This document shows, in pieces, positions 46,153 through 58,243 of a stretch of DNA of 64,000 nucleotides. The stretch comes from Lutraria lutraria (lineage: Eukaryota > Mollusca > Bivalvia > Venerida > Mactridae): positions 10,960,790-11,024,789 of the forward strand of contig OZ026844.1 in assembly GCA_964023205.1 (NCBI GenBank), read 5' to 3'. A model generated the notes under the pieces. That model saw nothing but the letters and a program-made list of their open reading frames with translations, was not told the origin of the DNA and ran no database searches. Within the stretch, counting starts at the first letter, position 1. Each line of letters begins with the position of its first letter. The translations under genes and the position numbers were made by a program.

Positions 46153-46295
46153 GGAGAGATCGCTTATTCATATGCAAAGTGCCCACCAGCAGTCTATTGG
46201 TTGAATGAACAAAACTAATTTGCCATTCACCAATGGCTAGTTGGTGGGCACATTTGCATATGAATAACATGAATATATACAAACGCGATCTCTCC
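46153..46295. mobile_element. MITE family 3: inverted repeat ending GGAGAGATCGC
   Basis: GGAGAGATCGCTTATTCATA, TGCAAAGTGCCCACCAGC on the left is matched inversely by TTGGTGGGCACATTTGCATA, TGAATAAC and GCGATCTCTCC on the right, apart from about 18 extra bases in the right arm. Immediately upstream (46087-46150), ACAGTAAAACCTTGATATTA looks like half of another MITE. Confidence 0.78.
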
Positions 46296-46296
46296 T

Positions 46297-46372
46297 ATTC
46301 ATGAAAACATGAATTTTTCTTTAACTATTCTTGCGTACGTCATGAATAGTTCATTAAGTATGAAAAACTTTT
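46297..46372 (-). repeat. Dispersed CATACTTCATGAAC hairpin repeat, copy 2
   Basis: The reverse complement reads CATACTTAATGAACTATTCA, TGACGTACGCAAGAATAGTT and ends TTTTCATGAAT. It directly abuts MITE family 3. Confidence 0.68.
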
Positions 46373-46499
46373 TGAAAGATTGTTGACAGACTTTGCAAAA
46401 GCCGCCGGACCTGCGGACTTGTCTGATAGATTGTGTGTTGGCCGATAAAGAATCTTATCTGATCGGTCCGGCTGTGAACTATAATGAAAGCTCATACAG

Positions 46500-46612
46500 G
46501 CTCAATGAGTACTTTCCTACAGGGTAGGACTAAACCCCTGCTGGACACAACTCGTTTCAGCGGCTATTCCTTTGATGACAAAGTAACAGGGGTTTTGTCC
46601 TGTATTCCTTTC
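46500..46612. repeat. Imperfect inverted repeat GGACTAAACCCCTG / CAGGGGTTTTGTCC
   Basis: CTACAGGGTAGGACTAAACC CCTGC is answered by ACAGGGGTTTTGTCCTGTA. The loop is about 45 bases. Possible small MITE; no second copy was found. Confidence 0.5.
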
Positions 46613-48555
46613 GTTCAGATTTCACTGGTTGAATACTTGCAAATAGTGTAATCAAAGAGCCATTTGATGAGCCTTTACATTACTTTATCATTGCATTGAT
46701 AGTGTCCAGAATCCCTTTACTGCTATTGTCACAGGTCATCAACATAACTAAATTGTTTATTGTATTAGTCACCCCTCTCCAAAATGTTTTCAGAACAATT
46801 AATTAACTGCTGTCAACAATGTTTAACTTAATGATTTGAGAAACTAGATTCCCTCCTCTGTATTATCATATAATTATGTAATAAAGAATCCCCTCTTTGT
46901 ATCATATACAAATTGTTTAAATGATGCCATAACATTTAATAATGAGACAATGTTCTTGAGAATGAGAGTCATAATGTAGACAAGATGTTACAAGTGCTTC
47001 CATCTGAACAAGAAACAGACTCGTTTTATTACAGAACTTTGATAACACTTTCAAAATGACAGATTAAGAACATGATTTCAATTTAACCAAATGACTTGGC
47101 CATCCTTAAAAAATGTTTGTTTGCTGTAACCAGATCCAGAAAATTTTCAGTGGGTAGCTAGGGAGGAAATATTTTTTTTACAATTTACTTTTTTTATGTT
47201 TGACCCAAAATACATGTCAGAATGCTATTTGTAATGAAAAAAAATCCTGAGAGGCCAAAAAAGTTGTGTAGAGGCCTTTTTGTGAGTAGGTTACTAGCGT
47301 TACTCCAAACAAAATATTTTTAAGGATGGCCCTGGATAAAATTTTTGTTGGCAGTATTAATGTTATTTTGTTAAGATTCAGGTAAAATGCTTCCATTCTA
47401 CTCTCATTAATTGCTACAGTTACAGATTTTATATGAAGTGCCAAATTCAAAACTGTCGGCTATTTTATTTTCCTGAAAATCCTGGGCAAATATTGTGATG
47501 AATTCACAATTCAAAAGTGTTTCTGTCATGGAAGATTTTATTATGTTGAGAATTATAAATTCCAATTTTGTTTCTGATAACACTGTTAAATTTTCATCTT
47601 GAATGCAAAATTAAGTGTAGTTTTCTAGTTCATCCAAGTGGTCTTGAGAATGCAACATCACATTATACTGAAATTTTAACTATTGTGCCTTAATAGAATC
47701 TAACTTCAAAATTTCTTAAATAAAAAAGATCCTGTTGTCACAGATATTATAGTCCAATGAGTCCAAGTAGTCAGTCACTAAGGTAGAAGGAGTTGCATGC
47801 TCTTCATGTTTTAAATGATTGTAACAAATCAAAAGCCTTCAAATGATCTACATAAATTATAAGCTGAAAACACACAAGTTTTAATTTCACTCAAGGATCT
47901 TTTATCCTCGCAATTTTAAGCCAATTATTCTCTTTTTCATTCATCCAAAGACTGTACTAGATATTTTGCTGAGGAAACCACTCAGGATCTGAATGGAAAA
48001 TACAAAAATACTGGCCCAAGAACTTTTAATTTTAGTAAGAACTGAAGCATTTGGGGGGGGGGGGAACAGTATCAGCAACCAACTGTTTCTATAAATATAA
48101 TCACCAGAGACATAAAGAACATCATGATACATCATAGTCTGTATAATTTCTGTAGTCATACATTTTATGCTTAATTGACTCCCCTTTGACATCTCAACAT
48201 AAATCATGTTTCCTGAGGCATTCTGAGACTATATTTCTTATGATAATAATACCACTGACGTCTCTATATAACTGTGGCATGCAAATAAATTGAACTTTTT
48301 TGGTTATATAATGTAGAAATTTTATAACAATGACAAGAAGTTCTGACAGTGATTAGGCAAAAATCATGGGAGATGCTTCTGCTTAGCTACTATGTCTTGA
48401 TTTCAGTGTTTACTGCATTTCAAATATTTGTAATATTCTCCATGTCTGATTTTATCTACCATATCTTCGTACAACAGCCCATTGTTTGATGGTTTTTATG
48501 AACATATTCTTCACTAACTACTGAACTCCTGGTCATCTTGATTGTTTGTTTGATT

Positions 48556-48702
48556 GCTTGACGTGCATGAAATTTGAAGTGGACAAAAGTACTACGTTTT
48601 TCTACATGTGCCATGCAATTGTTAAACAAGTTCCCATTCCTGTTCAATGTTGCTGTTGTAAGTCTGTGTAGGTCCAGTTGAGTACTTTAAGTACTTTGAT
48701 TA
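48556..48702 (+). repeat. Unnamed ~190-bp dispersed repeat, copy 4 (5' truncated)
   Basis: It starts at GCTTGACGTGCATGAAATTT, has ACATGTGCCATGCAATTGTT AAAC and TGTAAGTCTGTG, and ends GAGTACTTTAAGTACTTTGA. Confidence 0.72.
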
Positions 48703-49044
48703 CTCTAGGGTTTACTGCTGTACCAAATGGCCAGGTCACTTGGTGACTTTACCACCTTTAAAGGAGGAGGGCAGTCATGCAGGCATAGTCACCAGAGCAC
48801 TCTGAACTACTAAGAGATCATAAGCATTTGTCAGAGGCCTCCTTCACGTTGATGGACAAATTTTGGATAATATTTATGACAGCGCCTAGTGAATTTAAAT
48901 ATATATATATGCGAAACATTGCTAAGGTAGTCTGTACACATGTATGACAGTGCCCTGTTTCAATATTATTCCTTTTAGTATGATCCTTTGTTTATAGTAG
49001 GAAGTTGATGTTTCCTAAATGAAATAATGATAAAGACACAAGGC

Positions 49045-49120
49045 CATTAAAAAAGTCTTGTTTACGATTACCTGTCTGACCCTCTATTTTCGAACAGACC
49101 CTTAATATCCAAACTGCAAT
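49045..49120. repeat. Second copy of the short GACCCT..ACAGACCCTTAA repeat
   Basis: It shares its order of words with 23595-23665. Same orientation. Confidence 0.5.
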
Positions 49121-50852
49121 AATATTTGGGAGCAATTCACACCTCCAGAGTAAAGAAGATGTTGTACAAGATGTAACAAAAGAAAATAGAAATGAAAAGT
49201 TTTTTATCCTACCTTCCTATTATTTTGGTCAGGTAACTTGAAACATAATTATTTTTTCTTGTGGAATATGTTTTCTAAGTCATTAGTATATTTATGGCTT
49301 GTAATAGGAATTCACCTGTGCTAAATAAAGATTTTCATTAATTTTGCATAATGATAATGTGTATTTATAGGAAGTTCGTTCAGAAGATATTTCACGGTTC
49401 CTAATTGACAGGTGAAATTTTATTTTTAAATTTGGATAACATAATCTCGATAAATTCCATAGAGCAGTTACACGGTACATAAAAATTTATGTATATTTGA
49501 TTACCTAAAAGAAATATTATCTCATCTGGTATGCAGGGTTATGAAGTAATTTACACAGTTTATCTTTTCTGTTTCCTCCATGCTGTGATGCTGCAACACA
49601 ATATAATCTGTCTTTTATCTTTTGTTGATATTTGCTTAAAACAAGTGTGAAGCTTCCTTTGAAACCACCCAGCCACACTGGGCTTATCTACTGTTTTATA
49701 TACTCCGTACATGCTAAATGCTGTTTCATGTGTTACAGATGTGCTATCTGGTGCTCTTTTAGAATATAGTATTGTTCTCAGTGTAAGCCTCCGCAACTCT
49801 TTGATTTCAATAACGTAATAGTCACATAGATTATTAAATAGGTATAATTACAGCATGGGAGCATTATGCTAAAGAATATCATTCATATCTTTAACTGCAG
49901 GCTTTATCTCTTTGGCTTTGATCCTTGTATCACTTAAAACAATAGATTTCCTCTTTTTCTTTTGATTTTTTACCATTTTCTATGATTGTCCTAATTCCCA
50001 ATGATTTTATCCACAAATCTTTTGTTTCAGTTTTCACTCTTATGTTATTTATTGTCACAGTGTCTATTTTGCCCCTATTTGATTATTCCCAATTATATTG
50101 ATTTAAGTATCTATTTTATATTGGTTTTGTCCTCTATCACATTGCTTGTGTCTTCTTTAATACTAGTATTAGATTTGACACCCTCCAATGTATCTATAGT
50201 CATAGTAACTGTTCAGAAATCTTATAAATGATAGTTGACATAAACTGCACAGTCATAATTATTCACTGTGGCCATTATTAATTCTGTGTCCTGTCAGAAA
50301 ATTGAAGAAGTCAAACAAATATAGAAAAGATTCCAGAGACCAAAAAAAATGGGTTGCAGATGTGAAGAACTGCACATGTAATCATGCCTGATTGTGTTTG
50401 AACATCTCACGAAAACATTGTTTTTTGCCACTCCAAGGTTTTCCAGGACACAATGCTGTTTTCTATCAATATTCACCACAACATCGAATTCTGTTAGATG
50501 ATAAATTGTTTGTTAGCATGCCAACATGAGATTCTAATGCTGCAACTTATTCCCATGTTTCAGTTAATCACTTTGATTTACTTTATCTTATTTCCACCAT
50601 TTTCTGGCATGTTATTGCCCACAATACTGACATGTAGGGACAGGTTTTCACATTGAAGTGATGTTGATGTGAATAGTGCAAACTGCTATGCAATTGATGT
50701 CTTATTATCTGCCAAGTTATGAAATGAAAATCTGTGTTATCAAGGTTGTTACTAGAAGTTTTTAGGTTAGTCCCCATGAAGAGATTGTTTTGATTTATAC
50801 AAGTATTCATATTGTGTTCCAATACAATAATAATTGTGCCTGTTGGAGTATG

Positions 50853-51023
50853 TATAGTGCAACCTCTCCAAAGCAACAGTAGATAAATTATGTTGTTGCT
50901 GAGCAGTTGTTGCTGACTTGAGAGGAGAGGTTAAATTAATAGTTAAATTGTGCAGTGGGGAAAATCCTGTTGTTGAAGGGAGGTTGTTGGTCAAGAGGGC
51001 TGCTCTGGAGAGGTTGTACTGTA
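50853..51023. mobile_element. MITE family 2, copy 2
   Basis: It starts TATAGTGCAACCTCTCC and ends GGAGAGGTTGTACTGTA, an almost perfect inverted pair. The interior has GTTGTTGCTGAGCAGTTGTT. Tc1/mariner- or pogo-style ends with TA; no coding capacity. Confidence 0.8.
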
Positions 51024-51911
51024 CTTGGATGAACACTTTGACAAATCATTTCATGCTAAGTCTGGCAATCTAGTCCAACAATGTTTTCAAGGAAGGATTT
51101 TTCATATTTATTAGTTTTCAAGCTTTCTCAGTTTTTCCTGAAGTAGTTTCCCTAATTCTTTATTCGGTGTTTCCCCTCCTGGAAAACTTTCCTTAACAAT
51201 GAACTCATCTGCCCCTTATGCCTCAATTCATGATTATTTCATCAAGTGGAGACCAAATGACATTAAGAGCATGTACAATAAGTAATTTAAGTTCTTTCAA
51301 ATTTAAGGGTGCAAGTTATCTGGTTTATAATTGATTTTTGTTTTTCAAAGTTTCCAGTGCTCATTATCAGCCTTGGTCTTTAAAAAGTGCTAATTTTCTG
51401 GAGCTTCACCCCTCCTTGCCCCCCCCCCCCCCCCCCTCCCCTCGCACTCAGATTTAAGTTTTGCAAACTTGCACACATTCATACTAGATGTCCTGTTATC
51501 CTTAAGGTCTTCTAACTGACTTAATATATGGCCTTGTCTGACATTTGCTTGATGGAAAAAATCCTACTTCTTATTGACTTGGAATATCTACTTAAGTTGC
51601 ATCAATTTAGCTTGTGTTTGGTGTTATTCTTATCATTAGACAGTCAATTATCACAACTACTTGACTACAATTATGGGCAGCACAGACCTCTTAGTTGTCA
51701 ATAGCTCTGGGACTGAAGTTGAAGATGTTGCATAATTTTCAGTACAAAGGGTGAAGTGCATGATCATTTGGTTGTTTATGACAATATTACTGGTGAAATA
51801 TTGGTACTTAAAATGAAGATACTGTCATGCACTCTACATGTATAATTAAACTCGTACATATGTTTTGTAGTGGTGTGCTAAATTGTATATATAAATTAGC
51901 TGGGAAATTCA

Positions 51912-52020
51912 CCAGGCCGATTAGCTCAGTTAAATTGTTAGAGCATCTGACTTGCAAGCAGGAGGTTGCGGGTTTGAGCCCCGCATTGGGTACATTATTT
52001 TCCTTCTCCTATTGCAGTTC
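51912..52020 (+). mobile_element. tRNA-like head of SINE family C, copy 2
   Basis: GGCCGATTAGCTCAGTTAAA is followed by CTGACTTGCAAGCAGGAGG and GCGGGTTTGAGCCCCGC (a perfect 5-bp T stem), then TTGGGTACATTATTTTCC. The D-arm and T-arm are tRNA-like, and the loop CTTGCAA would give a UGC (Ala) anticodon. The anticodon stem has a mismatch, the T loop is TTTGAGC in place of TTCGANC, and the acceptor stem is imperfect. Because the homology to 28400-28300 continues beyond the tRNA end, it is a SINE, not a tRNA gene. Confidence 0.75.
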
Positions 52021-54522
52021 AAACTGCATTAAAATACATGTACTGTGTTTAATGTTATACATCTTAGATTAATTCATGTAAGTACCATTAATATGGCTGT
52101 TAATGGTGAACTGATTTTATCATATTCTCATCATGGCATTTAGTCATTATTACATGTATTTTAACGACAACATCGTGAGTTATTAGTCTTTTACCGGAGC
52201 TGTTTTGTAATGAAATCCCATATAAAACCTCATTTTAATGACTTGTGTACTTAGGGACTTGCTGTACTGATAATTGGTGTTGCTATCAATTAACCCACTT
52301 GACAAAAGCATTTAAAGGTATTTATGTTCTTTTTACTGAGACAATCAAATGTTTCTTCTTTTCTCTTTTTTTCAAGTGAAATTGAGAGAAATTAAATTGA
52401 AATTGCACTTGGATAAGTAACAGTTGTTTATTGTTATTGCACTGGTTCAACTCACATACTGTGGGACTGTGTTTAAGGTATTCAGATAATCTGCTGCAAA
52501 GCATTCTTGATAATGATAAGGCTAAGATTATGAAACATGAAATCATGGACACAAAGAGAAGAAGGAATGAACCTGTTAATGTGCATAATACATTAATAGA
52601 TACCAATAAAACGTCTGTCTTGCTTCTTTCTTCTTGAGGCAGAATAGAAATACTGGGGTATGCACTTAGCTTGGCTTCTTGGATTCTGAAGCATGTTTGT
52701 TCATGTGGATTAAGAATTTAAACACTTTTTTCAAGAATCATTAATTGGTAATTTAAATAGTCCATTTTTATTATTGTTATGAATTAATTTCTGCAAACCT
52801 TTTCATTTTCTTTCTTGCAATACAAATTTATTGTATTACAAGTTTTGTAACAGCTTGCATTTCATGTTTTGTGAGTTGCTAATATTCATGGGTGAAAGTT
52901 GAAATTTTGAAAATGGAAAACTAAGCTAGGTGCCATGGGAACAATAAAACTAGTCCAATCCAAACCTGTGAAACACGCAGTAGTCTGGTAAAAGTAGGAA
53001 AACTGTCACTCCTAGATATTAAAACTGGTACAGTTCCAGTCAGACATTGAATAGAATATTGACTTTCAGATAAACATTATATAGACTACAATTTGTGTAT
53101 CAAATTATAATTTACTGACAGGATTGTCCAGAGAAACCAAAGACTGAATCACCTTAGGGGTACATACTACCTAGCACCTTTTTCATCTGATTATAGAGAT
53201 GTGGATTATTTTGGCAGGTGGAGTCACTATAGATAAACTGTGATAAAATACACCTGAATGCGGATGATACATCAACTGATAAGCCAGATTATTAAGATTG
53301 CAAGTCTGTTGTGGTGCTGTCAAATCTTGTCCATCATAGTAATGTTTCATGTAGGATTGGCTGGCCTTTGTGTAAATACATGGATCAAAAACCGGCCATC
53401 CTCAGAATTTATTGGGGATTTGTGGTTTTCTATTTTATCTGGTTTATACATAATTTTTCCATATTATCTTAGTCTACAGAATTTTGTACAACATTTTAAT
53501 AAACTCTCTTGAGAATCTGCTGACTTAGACTGTACTGTGGCTACTTAAAATTGTTCCTTTTGTTTGAATGACTTTATTTGATAGAGTTAATGAATTATAT
53601 TGTATTAAATGTAATATGTGTATAGTATTGTCAGATTTTATTATCTGGAATGAAATGTTAATTGAAAGTCTTTAATTCGCTCGTCTTTTTTCATCATCAC
53701 TGCGCATCAGCTGCGGCGTCATCTGAGTTGCATCGTGCAAAAACTTTAATGTAGCTCAAAACTGTTGGCACAGCTCGCGACACTCTTGTTTTTACACTAG
53801 GAATAAAAGGCAAATAGCAAGCCTGATGAAATTCTTAATGTAAATCCTTTATAATGATCAAAGTTTATGTTAATTGTTTATAAATGTACAAAATAAGTAC
53901 CACATACTTTTGTATTGGTTTCAAAAAACAAGTACATATACAGAAATTTGTCTGTTTAATCTCATACATGCATTTGATATGCTAATAATGAACACAAAAA
54001 TTTATATTGATGGATAGGGAAATTTAAATCTGATAGTACTACATGCTTTAAGTCTAATTTAAAACTAACCTCAGAAACAGTCAATCAAATGCCTGAGGTT
54101 TTGGTCTAGTAATATAACCTCTAACAGTGGTGGCTAGACTATCCTAACTCATTGATTGATGATAATGGCATTATCTACACTCAATTGCACATCAATTAAT
54201 GCATCAATACTATACATTCAAGGTCTTTAAACATGCAGACTGTGTGTTCTAGCTGCTGTCATGGGACTTTTTTTGCAAGCCGTAAAATTTCCATCCACAT
54301 TAAGTGGTAAATTACTGTCATTGAAGTTGTCAAGTGGAGCTAATTGAAAACTTGTCAAAGATCAAGTGTAAAACTCTCAGCATGACTATCTACATCCTTC
54401 CTGAACAAATTACCATGGAAATATGATCATGAGCATGTTCAGTTCACTAAAAACTTCTTAAGGAAGATAATCAACATTTATTTATCTCACATTTAGCAGC
54501 ACTCAAAATTTATAATACAATC

Positions 54523-54590
54523 AAACCAGTGTTTAGTATAACCTCATAATAAAGACTGCCCATGAAAAGACCATCTAAACTACCGTAAGA
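54523..54590. repeat. MITE-like left flank of the satellite
   Basis: ACAATCAAACCAGTGTTTAG resembles the family 1 terminus ACAGTCAAACCTGTG. It is followed by a degenerate satellite unit. Confidence 0.45.
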
Positions 54591-56270
54591 CCATTTATAA
54601 ACAAGGAGCACTCCAATTAAAATGGACAACCTTTTATTAAAGACCATCTCTTAACTAAGACCACCTGTAAACAAGGAGCACTCCAATTAAAATGGACAAT
54701 CTTTTAAGAAAGACCATCTCTTAACTAAGACCATCTGTAAACAAGGAGCACTCCAATTAAAATGGACAACCTTTTATTAAAGACCATCTCTTAACTAAGA
54801 CCATCTGTAAACAAGGAGCACTCCAATTAAAATGGACAACCTTTTAAGAAAGACCATCTCTTAACTAAGATCATCTATAAACAAGAAGCACTCCAATTAA
54901 AATGGACAATCTTTTAAGAAAGGCCATCTCTTAACTAAGATCATCTATAAACAAGGAGCACTCCAATTAAAATGGACAACCTTTTAAGAAAGACCATCTC
55001 TTAACTAAGACCATCTATAAACAAGGACCACTCCAATTAAAATGGACAACCTTTTAAGAAAGACCATCTCTTAACTAAGACCATCTATAAACAAGGACCA
55101 CTCCAATTAAAATGGACAACCTTTTAAGAAAGACCATCTCTTAACTAAGACCATCTATAAACAAGGAGCACTCCAATTAAAATGGACAATCTTTTAAGAA
55201 AGACCATCTCTTAACTAAGACCATCTATAAACAAGGACCACTCCAATTAAAATGGACAACCTTTTAAGAAAGACCATCTCTTAACTAAGACCATCTATAA
55301 ACAAGGAGCACTCCAATTAAAATGGACAATCTTTTAAGAAAGACCATCTCTTAACTAAGACCATCTATAAACAAGGAGCACTCCAATTAAAATGGACAAC
55401 CTTTTAAGAAAGACCATCTCTTAACTAAGACCATCTATAAACAAGGAGCACTCCAATTAAAATGGACAATCTTTTAAGAAAGACCATCTCTTAACTAAGA
55501 CCATCTATAAACAAGGAGCACTCCAATTAAAATGGACAATCTTTTAAGAAAGACCATCTCTTAACTAAGACCATCTATAAACAAGGAGCACTCCAATTAA
55601 AATGGACAATCTTTTAAGAAAGACCATCTCTTAACTAAGACCATCTATAAACAAGGAGCACTCCAATTAAAATGGACAACCTTTTAAGAAAGACCATCTC
55701 TTAACTAAGACCATCTATAAACAAGGAGCACTCCAATTAAAATGGACAATCTTTTAAGAAAGACCATCTCTTAACTAAGATCATCTATAAACAAGGAGCA
55801 CTCCAATTAAAATGGACAACCTTTTATTAAAGACCATCTCTTAACTAAGACCATCTATAAACAAGGAGCACTCCAATTAAAATGGACAACCTTTTATTAA
55901 AGACCATCTCTTAACTAAGACCATCTATAAACAAGGAGCACTCCAATTAAAATGGACAATCTTTTAAGAAAGACCATCTCTTAACTAAGACCATCTATAA
56001 ACAAGGAGCACTCCAATTAAAATGGACAATCTTTTAAGAAAGACCATCTCTTAACTAAGACCATCTATAAACAAGGAGCACTCCAATTAAAATGGACAAC
56101 CTTTTAAGAAAGACCGTCTCTTAACTAAGACCATCTATAAACAAGGACCACTCCAATTAAAATGGACAACCTTTTAAGAAAGACCATCTCTTAACTAAGA
56201 CCATCTATAAACAAGAAGCACTCCAATTAAAATGGACAACCTGTTATTAAAGACCATCTCTTAACTAAGA
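54591..56270. repeat. 70-bp satellite array, 24 units
   Basis: The unit begins CCATCTATAAACAAGGAGCA, continues CTCCAATTAAAATGGACAAC, CTTTTAAGAAAGACCATCTC and ends TTAACTAAGA, in strict 70-base register from 54591 to 56270. Units differ at a few sites: GGAGCA or GGACCA, CAAC or CAAT, TTATTAA or TTAAGAA. Degenerate units flank it (54541-54590, 56271-56370). GACCATCT occurs twice per unit. Confidence 0.97.
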
Positions 56271-56791
56271 CCATCTATAAACAAGGACCACACCGATTGA
56301 AATGGATCACTTTTAACAATGACCACCTTTAAACAAAGACCATCTCTTACATAGACTACCTGACTCTAAAGACCACTTGTTCCTTCTTTAATGAAAACTT
56401 AATTGTTTATTTTAGCCCCTGATTAAAATCTCAAATATTGAAATCTGATATCTTCTGGTTGATGTATTGGTCGTTTAGCTAGGTTATAAGTAATTATGGC
56501 CTTGAAAGATGATGAGTCTATAAAATTTGTTGTAAATGTATAACCACTTTTGATCTAGAGGGTTGGTATTTTCCTCATCTCAATTTCCTTCTAAACTAAA
56601 AATTGCTGCACTTGAAATAAAAATTATTATGAATATTTGACATTCAACTATTAAATTATGTCCTCTATAAAAACAGACACACACTGAACCAAGGTGCTGA
56701 GTTGTCAGAATTTGAAAAATGGAAGAATGCACAACTAAATGATATCTTCTTAATTGTTTTTCCTGTTTAATAGTTATTCATATACATGTAC

Positions 56792-56878
56792 CATACTTCA
56801 TGAACTATTCATGATGTTTGCAAGAATAGTTCTTGAAAAATTCTTGTTTTCATGAATTCCATTCTAAGGGGTTTAAAT
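56792..56878 (+). repeat. Dispersed CATACTTCATGAAC hairpin repeat, copy 3
   Basis: CATACTTCATGAACTATTCA, TGATGTTTGCAAGAATAGTT, CTTGAAAAA, then TTTTCATGAATTCCATTCTA. Same order of parts as copy 1. Confidence 0.72.
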
Positions 56879-57516
56879 GGACCTGAGCTTCTTGGTTTGT
56901 GCCATGAGTGATAATTGTTTCTGTTAATACCATATTTGGTGTTATGATTGGAAGCTGTACAGTATTAAGCCCAGGAAGTTTAAAAGCTTAAATTCTGAAA
57001 GTGTTTCCTCCCATTGTTATAACTGCCTTGTTTAGTATACTGAATACAGTGACAGAGTGTTCACTTCAATTTGTGCAATTGTGAATTGTTGGTTCAGGAA
57101 TCATTTAATTTATTTTGAACAAAATCTTCAGTGATTTTCCTTAAGGTAAAGTGGAGTTTTAGCTTTCTTTAGTATACAGTTTCATTACTATATTGTAATA
57201 TAATATAATAATGATATAGATATAAAATTTGTTTAGATATGTCTGAAAATATTTATCATATTAAAAAACAAATTGCCGAATATTTTTTAATTTTTTTTTT
57301 TTAATTAGGATTTTTAGGTAATCTGATTGATAAAAGAATTTAGTCACAACAGTTTTGAATTCTGTACTTAATAGATCTACCAATGTTTGAAATGTCAAAA
57401 TGTTCTGTCAACAGAATGTTACGATTGAAAATGCCATTAGCTAAACTAATATCAAATGTTGCATGAAGTTCTCACAATTTGCATGTCATTGATAGTGTAT
57501 CATTGATAATATAAGT

Positions 57517-57775
57517 ACGGACCCGCCTCCGTGCTCGGGTGGTTAAGGTTGCTGACTTCAAATCACTTTAACCTCTCACTGATAGAGGGTCGTGGGTTCG
57601 AGTTCGCTACCCACCATGTCTCTTTACGTGATAAAAATTAGGCAGTTGCTTACGGAGGATGGGAGTTTAGTACTGGTTCTTCCCAGGAATGATGATTAGG
57701 TGAACTGTGTGCCTCATATGACTCTGACTGTTGAAAAGGGGCATAAAACTTGATATAAACAAACAAACAAACAAA
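57517..57775 (+). mobile_element. tRNA-headed SINE, family A, copy 3 (full length)
   Basis: The most complete copy. It begins GGACCCGCCTCCGTGCTCGG, with A-box-like GTGGTTAAGG and B-box GGGTTCGAGTT in a tRNA-like head that has a long variable arm. The shared body follows (TATGACTCTGACTGTTGAAA) and the tail is (AAAC)n. The flanks GATAATATAAGT and GATAATGTAAGT form an imperfect 12-bp target duplication (11 of 12). Confidence 0.9.
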
Positions 57776-58055
57776 GATAATGTAAGTCCTGGCCCTGAGG
57801 ACATAAAACTTGAGAGCAGTCTCCAAGCTCAAATCTCAATTCCCTTCTCAAAGTTACCATATTGTGTTTAAAAAGATAGAGCTGATTAATGCTTAAATGT
57901 ATGTTCAGATCAGTTATGCTGTAAGGCTTATGTATAAATAATAATTACCACCACTATTGTCTGATCATTATTAGTTATAAACATAGGAATAAAAGACAAG
58001 TTTTTTAACCTCAGGGTGGGTCTATTATTCGGTCCAGTAACTGGAAACATGACAA

Positions 58056-58243
58056 TTTTTGGAAACTGAATGATTGTTCAGCTTTCAATAGCCGTCACTC
58101 ACTCGGTGCGCACGGATTTTGATGTGGACCAAAGCACTATTTTTCTGCATCCGTCGCGCAATTGTTAAACTAGTCCCGGTTCTATGTTGCAGTGCAAGTC
58201 TATGTTAGTTCAGTTTCCATGAGTACTTTCAGTACTTTGATTA
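58056..58243 (+). repeat. Unnamed ~190-bp dispersed repeat, copy 5 (most complete)
   Basis: TTTTTGGAAACTGAATGATT, CAGCTTTCAATAGCCGTCAC, GATGTGGACCAAAGCACTAT, CATCCGTCGCGCAATTGTTA, CTATGTTGCAGTGCAAGTCT and CCATGAGTACTTTCAGTACT. It retains the most CpG, so it may be the youngest. Confidence 0.8.

Larger units (their letters stand above)
46373..54522. other. Non-coding stretch, 46.4-54.5 kb
   Basis: It holds the inverted repeat at 46500, ~190-bp repeat copy 4, MITE 2 copy 2, the SINE C head at 51912 and homopolymer runs. No gene was seen. Confidence 0.55.

Noticed and set aside
51912..51985. tRNA-Ala-like gene (UGC anticodon)
   Set aside because: Anticodon stem mismatch, T loop TTTGAGC and imperfect acceptor stem. 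Homology with 28300-28400 extends past the tRNA end, so it is a SINE head.
54591..56270. CRISPR-like or coding repeat array
   Set aside because: No unique spacers; a 70-bp period is not a multiple of three and stops occur in all frames across units.
57522..57612. tRNA with long variable arm
   Set aside because: It is the head of the full-length family A SINE, with a shared body, (AAAC)n tail and target duplication.
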